Below, in pieces: positions 43,167 through 52,067 of a stretch of 64,000 nucleotides of DNA. The notes under the pieces were generated by a model. The model saw only the letters and a list, made by a program, of their open reading frames with translations, was not told where the DNA came from and made no database searches. The position numbers were made by a program, and so were the translations under genes. The stretch's first letter is position 1, and the number at the start of each line of letters is the position of its first letter. This DNA is from Streptomyces luteolifulvus (GTDB lineage: Bacteria > Actinomycetota > Actinomycetes > Streptomycetales > Streptomycetaceae). The stretch covers positions 20,432-84,431 of the forward strand of contig NZ_VZRB01000036.1 in assembly GCF_008806595.1 (NCBI RefSeq). The letters run 5' to 3'.

Positions 43167-46100
43167 ATGTCGCGCCATGTGCTGACCGTGAGCGCCGAGG
43201 CGCAGAGCGACCACCCGTCCGCCGGCAGCCCCTACCGCACGATCGGGGCGGCCCTGGAGGCCGCGCGCAGCGGTGTGGTGATCTCGGTGCGTCCGGGCCG
43301 GTACGAGGAGAACCTGGTCATCACCAAGATGGTGACGATCACCGCCGAGGACCCGCACGGGACCGTGCGGATCGTGCCGCCCAGAGGGACGGTGGTGCAG
43401 GTGGTGGCCGAGGCGGTACAGCTGACGGGTCTGGTGCTCCAGGGGCAGGACGACGAGCTGCCCGCCGTGGACGTGCCGCGCGGGCAGGCGGCGCTCCAGG
43501 ACTGCGAGGTGGTGGGCAACGCCTGGACGGCCGTACTCACCCGGCAGCAGGGTTCGCTGGCGATGCGGGGCTGCCGGGTGACCAACCCCGGCGGCGCGGG
43601 GATCGTGGAGACGTCCACCGGCACCAGCGTGATCGACGGCTGTGTCGTGGAGCACCTGGGAACCTCGGCCGTGGTCATCGGCGAGCGGGCCAATCCGACC
43701 TTCCGCAACTGCGTACTGCGCGACGCCCGGGGCAACGGCGTGTGCGCCAACGGCGAGGGCCGGGGGCTGATCGAGGACTGCGAGATCTCGGCCACCGACA
43801 AGCCCGCCATCGCCCTGGAGCAGAACAGCTCCACCCGGGTGGTGCGGACCTCGGTGCGGGACTGCCCTCTGGGCGTGTACATCAGCTCCCAGGAGCGGGT
43901 GGTCCTGGAGGAGTGCTCGGTGTCCGCCACGAAGGCGCACGGCATCGCGCTCGCCGAGGGCACCGACCCGGTGCTGAGCCGCTGCCGTGTCTCCCGGACC
44001 GAGGGCAACGGCATCCATGTGACGGGGCGTTCACGCGGCGCCTTCGAGGAGTGCGAGGTCAGCGCGCCCACGGGCACCGGCATCTGGGTGGAGGAGTCCT
44101 CGGGTCCCTCGTTCAAGCGCTGCTCGGTACGGGACGCGAAGGAAGCAGCGGTCCAGCTGACCGGGGACAGCGCGCCGGACTTCGACCGGCTGGAGGTGCG
44201 CGGCGGCGCCGCGGCGGGAGTGCGCGCGCTGGAGGGCGCGAACCCTATGCTGCGGCGGCTGAACGTGTCGGATGTGGCCGGGGCCGGGGTGGAGGTGACC
44301 CGGGGCGGCCGGGGCCGCGTGGAGCATTCGGAGATCTCCGCCACCGGGCAGGCCGGGGTGCGGATCGCCGACGGCGGCGACGCGTACGTCGGCACCACCA
44401 CGGTCCGGGAGACCGGCGCGGCCTGCGTGTCGGTCGGCGGGGGCGGGGTGGCCACGCTGCGGGACTGCGAGGTCGCCGACTCGCCGCAGGAGGGCGTGCT
44501 CGTCGAGGACGGCGGTGAGCTGACAGCGGCCCGCACCCGGGCGCGGTCCTGCCGGCGGTACGGCTTCCGGATCGCGCAGGGCGGGCGGGCCGCGCTGAAC
44601 CGGTGCGAGGCGGTGGACAACACCGGTGACGGCATCCGCGTCGACTCCGCGGAGGCGGTGCGGGTGCACGACTGCGCGGTCTCGGGGAACGGGGGCTCGG
44701 GGCTGCGCCAGCTCAAGCCGTCGGCCCGGCTCGCGGTGGAGAACCTGACGAGCGCGGAGAACGACCTGCCGGACTCGTACGGGGAGTTGACCGCGGCGTC
44801 CGGCGGGCCGGGGGCGACGGCGTACGGACCGCGTGGGGAGGAGGACCGCGAGGGGAAGGCGGGCAGCTCCTCCCGCGAGGGTGCGCAGTCGGCGGCGCCC
44901 GCCGCGTCGCGCAAGCCGGACGGACCGCTGGAGGCGCTGAACGCGCTGGTCGGCCTGGACGGGGTGAAGGAGCAGGTCGCCACCCTGGTCAACCTCAACA
45001 AGCTGGCCAGGCGCCGGGAGCTGGCGGGGATGCCCGCGCTGCCGATGAGCCGCCACCTGATCTTCGCGGGGCCGCCCGGCACCGGCAAGACGACGGTGGC
45101 CCGGCTCTACGGCTCGATCCTCGCCGAGCTGGACGTGCTGCCGTCGGGGCACCTGGTGGAGGTGGCGCGGGCCGACCTGGTGGCATCGATCATCGGCGGC
45201 ACGGCGATCAAGACGACGGAGGTGTTCCAGCAGGCGCTGGGCGGCGTGCTGTTCATCGACGAGGCCTACACCCTGTCGCAGGGGACCGGCGGCAGCGGGC
45301 CGGACTTCGGCCGGGAGGCCATCGACACGCTGGTGAAGCTGATGGAGGACCACCGCGACGAGGTGGTCGTCATCGTGGCCGGGTACTCGGAGGAGATGCG
45401 GGGCTTCCTGGACTCCAACCCCGGTCTGGCGTCCCGGTTCAGCCGCACGGTGGAGTTCGAGAACTACGCGGAGGACGAACTGACCACGATCGTGGCGATG
45501 TCCGCCGCCTGGCACGGCTACCAGCTCGCCGACGGCACCCGCGAGGCGCTGACCCTGCACTTCGAGACCATGCCGAAGGGCCCCGACTTCGGCAACGGCC
45601 GGGCCGCGCGCAAGGTCTTCGAGGAGATGGTGGACCGGCAGGCGTCCCGACTGGCCGCACTGCCCGAGATCGGCAACACCGATCTGGCGCTGCTGATGCC
45701 GCAGGATGTGGGGGCGGAGGCCGCCGCAGCGGCCGCGGCGCCCTCCGGCGAGCCGGTGGAGCGCAGGACGGAACTCCTCGACGAACTGCGGGCGATGATC
45801 GGCCTGCCCGCCGCCAAGGAGCAGGTCGAGGACCTGGTCAATCTGATCAAGCAGGTCAACCGGCGCAAGGAGGCCGGTCTCCCGACGGCGACGATCAGCC
45901 ACCACGTGGTGTTCTCCGGCCCGCCCGGCACCGGCAAGACGACGGTGGCCCGGCTCTACGGGCAGCTGCTCGCCGAACTCGGCGTGCTGCCGGGCGGCCA
46001 GCTGGTGGAGACCGCGCGGGCCGACCTGGTGGGCCGGTTCGTGGGCCACACCGCGCAGTTGACGAAGGATGCCTTCGAACGGGCTCGCGGCGGCGTGCTG

Positions 46101-46589
46101 TTCATCGACGAGGCGTACACGCTGACGCCACGCGGCGGCACGGGCAACGACTTCGGGCAGGAAGCGGTGGACACCCTCATGAAGCTGATGGAGGACCACC
46201 GCGACGAGGTCGTGGTGATCGTCGCCGGGTACGCCGACGAGATGCAGGGCTTCCTGGACTCCAACCCGGGCCTGGCCTCCCGCTTCTCACGCTCCGTCGT
46301 CTTCGAGCACTACACCGACGAGGAACTGGTGCGGATCGTCGGGTCGTTGTCCGACAAGGCCGGTTACGTGTGCCCGCCCGAGACGCTGTCCGCGCTCGGC
46401 GAGCTGTTCGCGGCGGTGCCGCGCGACCGGAGCTTCGGCAACGGCCGCTTCGCCCGCCAGGTCCTGGAAACGATGATCACCAGGCAGGCGGGCCGGCTCA
46501 GCAGGCTCGACGTCGACGACGTGGCCGAGCTCAGCCTGCTGCTGCCGCAGGACGTGCCCGGGGACCGGGTGCCGGACGGTGTTGCGTGA
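43167..46589 (+). CDS. eccA: EccA-like protein: parallel beta-helix fused to two CbxX-type AAA+ ATPases
   Basis: The 1,140-residue protein begins with about 525 residues of right-handed parallel beta-helix repeats (pectate-lyase/NosD-like, each about 22-24 residues with a pattern like xxxxCxVxxxxxxGIxVxxx). A linker follows, then two tandem AAA+ domains of the CbxX/CfqX type that make up mycobacterial EccA. Walker A motifs are GPPGTGKT at K641 and K924; both Walker B are VLFIDEAYTL, so both look active. EccA proteins are cytosolic chaperone ATPases that help particular substrates reach the ESX channel. No signal peptide is present. The stop overlaps the mycosin start (GTGA). The beta-helix may be the substrate-binding part, possibly for the giant protein; this is inference. 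Confidence 0.9.
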   Translation: MSRHVLTVSAEAQSDHPSAGSPYRTIGAALEAARSGVVISVRPGRYEENLVITKMVTITAEDPHGTVRIVPPRGTVVQVVAEAVQLTGLVLQGQDDELPAVDVPRGQAALQDCEVVGNAWTAVLTRQQGSLAMRGCRVTNPGGAGIVETSTGTSVIDGCVVEHLGTSAVVIGERANPTFRNCVLRDARGNGVCANGEGRGLIEDCEISATDKPAIALEQNSSTRVVRTSVRDCPLGVYISSQERVVLEECSVSATKAHGIALAEGTDPVLSRCRVSRTEGNGIHVTGRSRGAFEECEVSAPTGTGIWVEESSGPSFKRCSVRDAKEAAVQLTGDSAPDFDRLEVRGGAAAGVRALEGANPMLRRLNVSDVAGAGVEVTRGGRGRVEHSEISATGQAGVRIADGGDAYVGTTTVRETGAACVSVGGGGVATLRDCEVADSPQEGVLVEDGGELTAARTRARSCRRYGFRIAQGGRAALNRCEAVDNTGDGIRVDSAEAVRVHDCAVSGNGGSGLRQLKPSARLAVENLTSAENDLPDSYGELTAASGGPGATAYGPRGEEDREGKAGSSSREGAQSAAPAASRKPDGPLEALNALVGLDGVKEQVATLVNLNKLARRRELAGMPALPMSRHLIFAGPPGTGKTTVARLYGSILAELDVLPSGHLVEVARADLVASIIGGTAIKTTEVFQQALGGVLFIDEAYTLSQGTGGSGPDFGREAIDTLVKLMEDHRDEVVVIVAGYSEEMRGFLDSNPGLASRFSRTVEFENYAEDELTTIVAMSAAWHGYQLADGTREALTLHFETMPKGPDFGNGRAARKVFEEMVDRQASRLAALPEIGNTDLALLMPQDVGAEAAAAAAAPSGEPVERRTELLDELRAMIGLPAAKEQVEDLVNLIKQVNRRKEAGLPTATISHHVVFSGPPGTGKTTVARLYGQLLAELGVLPGGQLVETARADLVGRFVGHTAQLTKDAFERARGGVLFIDEAYTLTPRGGTGNDFGQEAVDTLMKLMEDHRDEVVVIVAGYADEMQGFLDSNPGLASRFSRSVVFEHYTDEELVRIVGSLSDKAGYVCPPETLSALGELFAAVPRDRSFGNGRFARQVLETMITRQAGRLSRLDVDDVAELSLLLPQDVPGDRVPDGVA

Positions 46590-47932
46590 GCCGGGGTGCG
46601 CGGGGCGGGGCGGCGGTCCTCGCGGCGGCCCTGCTGTGCGGGACCCTGACCCTGCTGCCGGGAGGCGCGGCGGCCGTGCCCGGCCCGGACGGCGGGACCG
46701 GCTCGCCCGGAACCGAGGCCGGGACCGGAACCGAGGCCGGGGCGGCAGGTACGGATCCCGTCTCGCTGCCCGCCATCACACAGCGGCTCTCCGACGACAC
46801 CTGCCGCAAGGCGTCGAACCGCAAGGTGACCGGACTCCCGTGGCCCCAGGCCCTGTTGCGCCCGGATGCGGTCTGGCCGCTGTCCGAGGGGGCCGGGGTT
46901 ACGGTGGCCGTGGTGGGTTCGGGGGTGGACGACATCGCTGGGCTGCTGGGCGACCGGCTGATGCGGACGCCGCGCCGGTTCGACGCCGGCCCGGCCGAGG
47001 ACTGCGCCGGTCACGGCACCTTCACGGCCGGACTGATCGCGGCGGCCCGCACCCCGGGGACGGGATTCGCGGGGATCGCGCCCCGCGCGCGGATCCTCGA
47101 CGTCCCGGTCACCGACCGCCGGGGGAACACCACCCCCGAGCTTCTCGCCCAGGGCATCCGGGCGGCGGTCGGCGGCGGCGCCCGGGTGATCGCCGTGGTG
47201 GCGGTGACCGGTTCGGACAGCCCGGCGCTGAGGAGCGCCGTGCGGTACGCGGTCGCCGAGGGCTCGGTCGTGATCGCCCCGGTCTCACCGGACGGGGAGA
47301 AGGACGTGGCGTACCCGGCGTCCCTCCCGCAGGTGCTGTCGGTGGCGGCGACCGGCCCCGGCGGGAAGGCGTCCGGGCAGGCTCCCGAGGGGCGGGTTGA
47401 CCTGACGGCGCCGGGAGAGGCGGTGACGGGTTCGGGGCCGGGTGGCCGGGGCTTTTTCACGGCCTCCGGTCCGAGTTGCGCGACCGCGCTGGTGGCCGGG
47501 ACGGCGGCCCTCGTCCTGAGCCGCCGTCCGGAGCTGAGCGCTCAGGCCCTGGTCCACCGGCTCCGTTCCACCACATCGGGACCGGGCGAACCGGTGCCGG
47601 ACCGGATACGGGGATACGGCTCCGTCGACCCGATCGCCGCCGTCACGGCCGTGCTCCCCGAGGAGCGGCGCGGCGCTGCGGCCCCGAGAGGGCGGGCGGC
47701 GGCACCCGGGGTGGCGATGCCGCCCGTGCCGGGGCCGTCCGCCGCCGGGTCCGCCTGTTGGGTGGCGGCCGGTTCCCTGGCGGTGCTGGCAGGGGTGGCG
47801 GTGGCCGCCGCCGTGGTGCCGCGAGGCCGCCGACGGCAGTGGCGGCCGGGCAACTACCGCGCTCCGGAAGCGGCGAGGGGGCGTGGCCCGGACCCATCTG
47901 AAGGCAATGGATGCGACCCGACTCCACGGTGA
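46586..47932 (+). CDS. mycP: Mycosin-like (MycP) subtilase, degenerate catalytic site
   Basis: The 448-residue protein starts at a GTG overlapping the preceding stop. It has a signal peptide (GGAAVLAAALLCGTLTLLPGG), a subtilisin (S8) domain from about 70 to 360 and a C-terminal membrane helix with a basic tail (AAGSLAVLAGVAVAAAVVP, RGRRRQ). This is the mycosin layout, which in ESX systems is needed for complex stability besides proteolysis. Catalytic His (CAGHGTF, H143) and Ser (GPSCATALVAG, S297) are kept, but the Asp of the usual VAVVDSG motif is Gly (VAVVGSG, G111), and the oxyanion-hole Asn of the AAGN block is lost (IAPVSPDGE). The enzyme is probably inactive or strongly impaired. Asp to Gly needs one base change (GAT to GGT), so a sequencing error must be excluded. 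Confidence 0.88.
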   Translation: MSRGARGGAAVLAAALLCGTLTLLPGGAAAVPGPDGGTGSPGTEAGTGTEAGAAGTDPVSLPAITQRLSDDTCRKASNRKVTGLPWPQALLRPDAVWPLSEGAGVTVAVVGSGVDDIAGLLGDRLMRTPRRFDAGPAEDCAGHGTFTAGLIAAARTPGTGFAGIAPRARILDVPVTDRRGNTTPELLAQGIRAAVGGGARVIAVVAVTGSDSPALRSAVRYAVAEGSVVIAPVSPDGEKDVAYPASLPQVLSVAATGPGGKASGQAPEGRVDLTAPGEAVTGSGPGGRGFFTASGPSCATALVAGTAALVLSRRPELSAQALVHRLRSTTSGPGEPVPDRIRGYGSVDPIAAVTAVLPEERRGAAAPRGRAAAPGVAMPPVPGPSAAGSACWVAAGSLAVLAGVAVAAAVVPRGRRRQWRPGNYRAPEAARGRGPDPSEGNGCDPTPR

Positions 47933-48295
47933 GATAGGGCACATCCCGCCCGCCGAACACCAAGTCAACCCACTGCCGGGCAACCACGAAACCGCAGCCC
48001 ACAGCCACAATCCGAGATCTCCGACGGCCCGAGTCGGTGCCATCGCACCCGGGCGATAACGAAGCATTAGCCGAGCAATAACTAAGCGTGAGTCGAGGTT
48101 GCCAAGGTCGTCCCCGACCAGTCCGACGTGCCCTGAGCCGTCGGCCGATCGATGCCGCCGTCCGCCGCCCCAGAGTCGTCGACGCGCGGCGGGGGAGGAA
48201 CGACCTGGGTGGGAACGCACGAACACGATGCCGACAGCAGGGTCCGCGATGGATCAGGATCGGGCGTCCGCGCGGAGGCACGCCCCGTCCGCACT
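47933..48295. other. Intergenic region before the ECF sigma gene
   Basis: This 363-bp stretch includes a relatively AT-rich patch around 48050-48090 that could hold a promoter for the sigma gene. Reading frames through it carry no recognisable protein. The sigma gene frame is open from 48152, so a longer start inside this stretch cannot be excluded. Confidence 0.4.
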
Positions 48296-48805
48296 ATGGA
48301 CCGCGACACCCTGGCGGAGCTGCACCGGCTGCACGCCTCCGCCCTGATGCGCGCCCTTCTCCGGCTGACCAGCGGGGACCGGGGCAGGGCCGAGGACATG
48401 CTCCAGGAGACGTTCCTGCGCGCCTGGCAGCACCCGCAGGCGCTGACCCGGGGCCCGGAGCACGGTCGTCCCTGGCTCTTCACCGTCGCCCGCCGGATCG
48501 CCATCGACCACTTCCGGGCGCAGTCCGCCCGGGCGAAGGAGTTGGGCGATGAGACGCCGGAGGACCGGGCGGCCCCGGACGACCCGTACGAGGAGGTCGT
48601 GACCGCACACGCCGTCGGCGACGCCCTCGCCGAACTGCCCGAGCACCACCGGGCGGTGCTGGTGGAACTGCACCTCAACGACCGCTCGACCACGGACGCG
48701 GCCGCGGCGCTCGGGATCCCGCCGGGCACCGTCAAGTCCCGCAACTTCTACGCGGTAAGGGCGCTGCGTCCCGTCCTGGAACGGCGCGGTCTCGCCCCAG
48801 GATGA
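48296..48805 (+). CDS. ECF-type RNA polymerase sigma factor
   Basis: The 169-residue product (from ATG 48296) contains sigma region 2 (DRGRAEDMLQETFLRAWQHP and WLFTVARRIAIDHFR) and region 4 (LAELPEHHRAVLVELHLNDR followed by the helix-turn-helix AAALGIPPGTVKSR). This is the minimal ECF two-domain form. The frame is open upstream to 48152 and other starts exist; none has a clearly better ribosome site, so the N-terminus is uncertain. No anti-sigma gene is adjacent. It lies inside the T7SS cluster between the mycosin and the EspI-like ATPase, so it may drive the cluster. Confidence 0.88.
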   Translation: MDRDTLAELHRLHASALMRALLRLTSGDRGRAEDMLQETFLRAWQHPQALTRGPEHGRPWLFTVARRIAIDHFRAQSARAKELGDETPEDRAAPDDPYEEVVTAHAVGDALAELPEHHRAVLVELHLNDRSTTDAAAALGIPPGTVKSRNFYAVRALRPVLERRGLAPG

Positions 48806-48882
48806 TCGTCCGGGTCCGTGTCTGCTGAACCGGCCGCGCCCTCCGGGCCGTTCCTCCGGGCGACCGACGAGAGGGGACCGAG

Positions 48883-50106
48883 GTGGTCAGCGTCGTAGCC
48901 AGGAACGACATGGCCGCGCCCGAGCACTGGACGGACGCGCCCGACTACAGCCCCGGGCACTGGCGCACGAGGCGGAGCGAAGTCCTGCCGGAGGCACCCG
49001 ACGGGGCGCCGCCCGAACCGGCTGCCGAAGCCGTGCCGGCGGAGCCCGCGCCTGTGGAGCCCCCGCCCACCGACCCGGCACCGGCACCGGCACCGGCACC
49101 GGCACCGGCGGAGCCCTTCCCGGCGGCGGTGCCTGCGGACCCGACTCGGAAGCACCCGTCGGAGACCCAGGCGGAGACCGAGGCGGAGGCCGACATCGAG
49201 GTGGAGGGCGCGGACACGCTCCCGCCGGTCCCGGCCGGCCCGGCGGAGCCCGTGGCGCAGGCGCGACCGTCCCGGCGTGCTCCTCGTCCGCTCTTCCGGA
49301 TCGGGCGGCGCAGGGTGCCGGGCGGTGTCTCCGACACCCTGCGGGTCCCGCTGCTGCGCAGCCACCGCATCGCGGTGATTGGCCTGAACGGCGGGGCCGG
49401 GAAGACAACGACCGCCCTGGCGCTCGGTGCGGTGCTGGCGCGGGAACGGGCCGACCGGGTCGTCGCCGTGGACGCGAGCCCCGACTCGGGCGCCCTGGGC
49501 CGCCGGGTGCGGCGGCAGTCCGGAGCCACCGTGCGCGACTTGGTGGCCGCGCTCCCCCGGCTGCGCACCTACATGGACATCCGCGCGTTCACCTCACAGA
49601 CCCCCAGCGGCCTGGAGGTCGTGGCTCACGACCCGAACCCGGCGGACCCTCGGACGTTCGGCGAGCGGGACTACCGGCAGGTCGTCGACCTGCTCAGCGG
49701 CCAGTACCCGATCGTCCTCACCGACTCCGGGACCGGCATGCCGCACGACACGCTGCGCGCGGTTCTGGAGCTGTCGGATCAGCTGGTCGTCATGGCCTCG
49801 TCGGGCGCGGACGGCCTGAGCGGCGCCGGTCTCGTCCTCGACCGGCTGACCGCCCTCGGCCACGAGGAGAAGGCGCGCCAGGCGGTGACGGTCATCTCGG
49901 GCGTGCGGTCGTCCTCGCGACGGCTGGCCCTGGGGGACGAGGCCGTGGCCCACTTCCGCCGACACTGCCGGGCGGTGGTGACCGTCCCGTACGACCCGCA
50001 TCTGGCCCGTGGCGACGAGGTCGACCCGGCGTCGATGCGGGGCCGGACCCGGGCCGCGTACTACGAACTCGCGGCTCTCGTCGCCCAGCACTTCCCCGGC
50101 GGCTGA
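48883..50106 (+). CDS. EspI/MinD-like ATPase with Pro/Ala/Glu-rich N-terminus
   Basis: The 407-residue protein begins with about 145 residues of Pro, Ala and Glu (including PAPAPAPAPA), followed by a ParA/MinD-type P-loop ATPase: deviant Walker A GLNGGAGKTTT (K174), VVAVDASPDSG, then LTDSGTG and VTVISGV. The same layout is found in mycobacterial EspI (ESX-1) and its relatives, which regulate secretion in response to nucleotide levels. GAGGGG precedes the GTG start. It is cytosolic, follows the sigma gene after 77 bp and precedes the unknown 177-residue gene by 45 bp. The role here is inferred from synteny and layout. Confidence 0.85.
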   Translation: MVSVVARNDMAAPEHWTDAPDYSPGHWRTRRSEVLPEAPDGAPPEPAAEAVPAEPAPVEPPPTDPAPAPAPAPAPAEPFPAAVPADPTRKHPSETQAETEAEADIEVEGADTLPPVPAGPAEPVAQARPSRRAPRPLFRIGRRRVPGGVSDTLRVPLLRSHRIAVIGLNGGAGKTTTALALGAVLARERADRVVAVDASPDSGALGRRVRRQSGATVRDLVAALPRLRTYMDIRAFTSQTPSGLEVVAHDPNPADPRTFGERDYRQVVDLLSGQYPIVLTDSGTGMPHDTLRAVLELSDQLVVMASSGADGLSGAGLVLDRLTALGHEEKARQAVTVISGVRSSSRRLALGDEAVAHFRRHCRAVVTVPYDPHLARGDEVDPASMRGRTRAAYYELAALVAQHFPGG

Positions 50107-50151
50107 CGCCGCCCTCCCCCACCCCTTCCCCGAGAACATTGGAGAGCACCC

Positions 50152-50685
50152 ATGGCCTGGTACGAGGGCCCCTGCCGCATCACCGTCATCGGTCTCGACG
50201 CGGACTGGCCACAACGTGCCGTGGTCACCGTGTCCGGTGCGCGCGGGGCGCGGATCGAGGTCCCCGGCGAGGTGGGGACGGTCCAGCACGTGGACGCGCC
50301 GAGCTGGCACCTGGAGGTGGAGCACCTGTACGAGGGCCGGTGGCGGCCCAACGTCCGCGCGGTCAGGAGCCGCTGGGAGACGGTGGGCGGCGTCCGTACG
50401 CAGACGATCACCAGCAAGGACGTGGACTGGCCGGGGGGCAATCGGCACGAGCGCAATCTGGTACTGCGCCTGGAGTGGGTCGGAGAAGAGGCCGAGCGTC
50501 CTCGCGAGACGGTCCGGGAGGCGCCGGCCCGGGCGGTCACGCAGTCGGCGGCAGACACCCCCGCCCGCCGCGCGGCCGTCGGCTCCGCCCCCGCCCCCAC
50601 CCGGTCCTCCTCGAGCGGCTCCGTCCTCGGCGCCCCGCCCGCAACCTCCTGGGGCGCGACAACGACGAGCAGCAGCCCCTGGTAG
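50152..50685 (+). CDS. Unknown 177-residue protein closing the T7SS cluster
   Basis: The protein starts behind a GAGAGC ribosome site and has a beta-rich first 115 residues (RITVIGLDADWPQRAVVTV; SWHLEVEHLYEGRWRPNVRA; NLVLRLEW) followed by a low-complexity Ala/Ser/Pro/Thr tail. No signal peptide, membrane segment or known domain is visible. It lies 45 bp after the EspI-like ATPase, and a strong hairpin lies 170 bp downstream, so it is probably the last gene of the operon. The function is unknown. Confidence 0.78.
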   Translation: MAWYEGPCRITVIGLDADWPQRAVVTVSGARGARIEVPGEVGTVQHVDAPSWHLEVEHLYEGRWRPNVRAVRSRWETVGGVRTQTITSKDVDWPGGNRHERNLVLRLEWVGEEAERPRETVREAPARAVTQSAADTPARRAAVGSAPAPTRSSSSGSVLGAPPATSWGATTTSSSPW

Positions 50686-50857
50686 AGCCCTCCGGAGGCC
50701 CCACCCAGCCACCTCCACTCAGACATACACAAGATTACGGCAGCCGGAGCAGCGCTCGCCGCGCTCTTCAGCGTCCTGCGCTCGCTAAACCCGATCGCCG
50801 TGACCCGCTGACCCCAGTCAAGCGCGCCGGTCCCCGGCTGGTCCCCAAGAATGATCA

Positions 50858-50891
50858 AGGGCCGGTTTCGGATGCCTCTGAAACCGGCCCT
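50858..50891 (+). terminator. Perfect 12-bp hairpin at the end of the T7SS cluster
   Basis: AGGGCCGGTTTC (50858-50869) pairs with GAAACCGGCCCT (50880-50891) across a 10-base loop. The stem is perfect and GC-rich with an A/T-containing inner part, and it is symmetrical, so it could act for both strands. It marks the border between the T7SS cluster and a decayed region. Confidence 0.8.
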
Positions 50892-50999
50892 CACCTGGTC
50901 CCGATGGACGCCGAATGGAAGCAACGGCGGCGTTCAGTGCGGGCGGCGAGGTCGGGCCAGGTGGGTGGGGGCGCAACGGGTGGCTGGTTCAGCCACCCC

Positions 51000-51216
51000 G
51001 CCCGACGACCTCGCCTCGGTGCCTGCCCGGGCGGTGGTCCTGCTCGACGAGGCATACATCAAATTCGTCCGGCACTCCGAGCACCCTGACACGCTGAATT
51101 GGATTCACGAATACCCACACCTGGTGGTGCTGCGCACCTTCTCGAAAGCGTACGGCCTCGCGGCTCTGCGTGTGGGATACGGCATCACCTCACCGGAGCT
51201 CGCCGAGCGCCACTGC
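51000..51216 (+). pseudogene. hisC-like aminotransferase remnant
   Basis: About 70 codons encode AVVLLDEAYIKFV, LVVLRTFSKAYGLAALRVGYG and SPELAE. These are the central and PLP-lysine region of histidinol-phosphate-type aminotransferases (the Lys of FSKAYGLA). Both ends are missing: upstream the frame runs into unrelated sequence and downstream the match stops after SPELAERH. At about a fifth of the normal length it cannot be functional. It shows that this stretch has lost genes. Confidence 0.8.
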
Positions 51217-51577
51217 AACTCGGGGTGCTGGTCGCAATCGTGTCAGTGCGCCACGAGGTGAACCGCCCCGGGTTCCATAGAGATCTCAGACTGGGGAGGC
51301 CTGTGCATCGCATCTTGCGGCGTGATCGAATAGGGGATGGCTTCGTTGCCCCCGGGCCGGAACATCGACCATGTGGACGTCGAAGACGACGGCTGACAGG
51401 TGGCTGCGGCGGACCGGCGCGTAGGGTGCCGGCGTGATCGCGATGCCAGAGGAGTTCGCACGGCACCGTCGACCGCGAGGGGGAGGCCGGGGCGGCTCGC
51501 CGAGCGTCGGCCCCGGCTGGACGTCTCCTCGCAGCGGGCTGAAGTCGACGTCCAGGTGCGGGTCGTACGCCCTGGAC

Positions 51578-51650
51578 ACAAGGCTTTCTTCGCCACGTCC
51601 TGCGCCTTGTTGCCGTTGGGGTCGTAGGCGTAGGTGTGATCATCCTGGCT
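51578..51650 (-). pseudogene. Rhs/YD-repeat remnant
   Basis: On the minus strand about 24 codons read DDHTYAYDPNGNKAQDVAKK, the signature of an Rhs YD repeat (YxYDxNGN followed by xQD). The surrounding frame has no further match, though neighbouring frames contain other protein-like pieces. This is a fragment of a larger Rhs-type toxin gene. Confidence rests on the short motif alone. Confidence 0.5.
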
Positions 51651-51793
51651 CTGTTCTTCCGCTCCAGAATGCCGTCGGATTGCCGCCCCGCAGCACGTCA
51701 TTGCCCCCGTGCCGTCTCCGGCAGGAGCAGCCAGGCCCACATGGATGGCAGTACCAACGTCCTTGCTATGTAGGGCTGTTACGTGCTGCGCGA

Positions 51794-51830
51794 CGCAACC
51801 CTACTGTCTTACCAGCCAGTAGGGGTTGCG
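51794..51830. repeat. Inverted repeat upstream of the chitosanase operator
   Basis: GCAACCCTACTG (51795-51806) is the complement of CAGTAGGGGTTGC (51817-51829) apart from one extra G, with a 10-base loop. A further copy of CCCTACTGTCT follows near 51848, so the motif is repeated. It could be a regulatory site or the scar of a mobile element. Confidence 0.5.
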
Positions 51831-51874
51831 CCCTGCATGACGGCAGCCCTACTGTCTCACGCACCCGCCAGCTT

Positions 51875-51893
51875 GTTAGGAAACTTTCCTAAC
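51875..51893. promoter_or_regulatory. Palindromic operator upstream of the chitosanase gene
   Basis: GTTAGGAAACTTTCCTAAC is a perfect 9-bp palindrome around a central C. It lies 175 bp upstream of the chitosanase start codon. Palindromes of this type have been described upstream of Streptomyces chitosanase genes and bind the ROK-family repressor CsnR (from memory). Induction by chito-oligosaccharides is therefore expected. No copy was noticed upstream of the neighbouring lyase or expansin genes. Confidence 0.7.
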
Positions 51894-52067
51894 CATCTCT
51901 TTGCAGCGTCACCGGCTCAGACCGAGCCGTCCACGCACATCGTCACCGGTTCGGACCGAGCCGGGAGTTCCCGCAGCCGTCCCCGTGCGGCGCCGTACGG
52001 GCGCCCGCCGCGCCGTTGCCCCCTTCCCCTCCTCCTGGACTGCTTCCTGAACGGAAAGGGCACAGCC

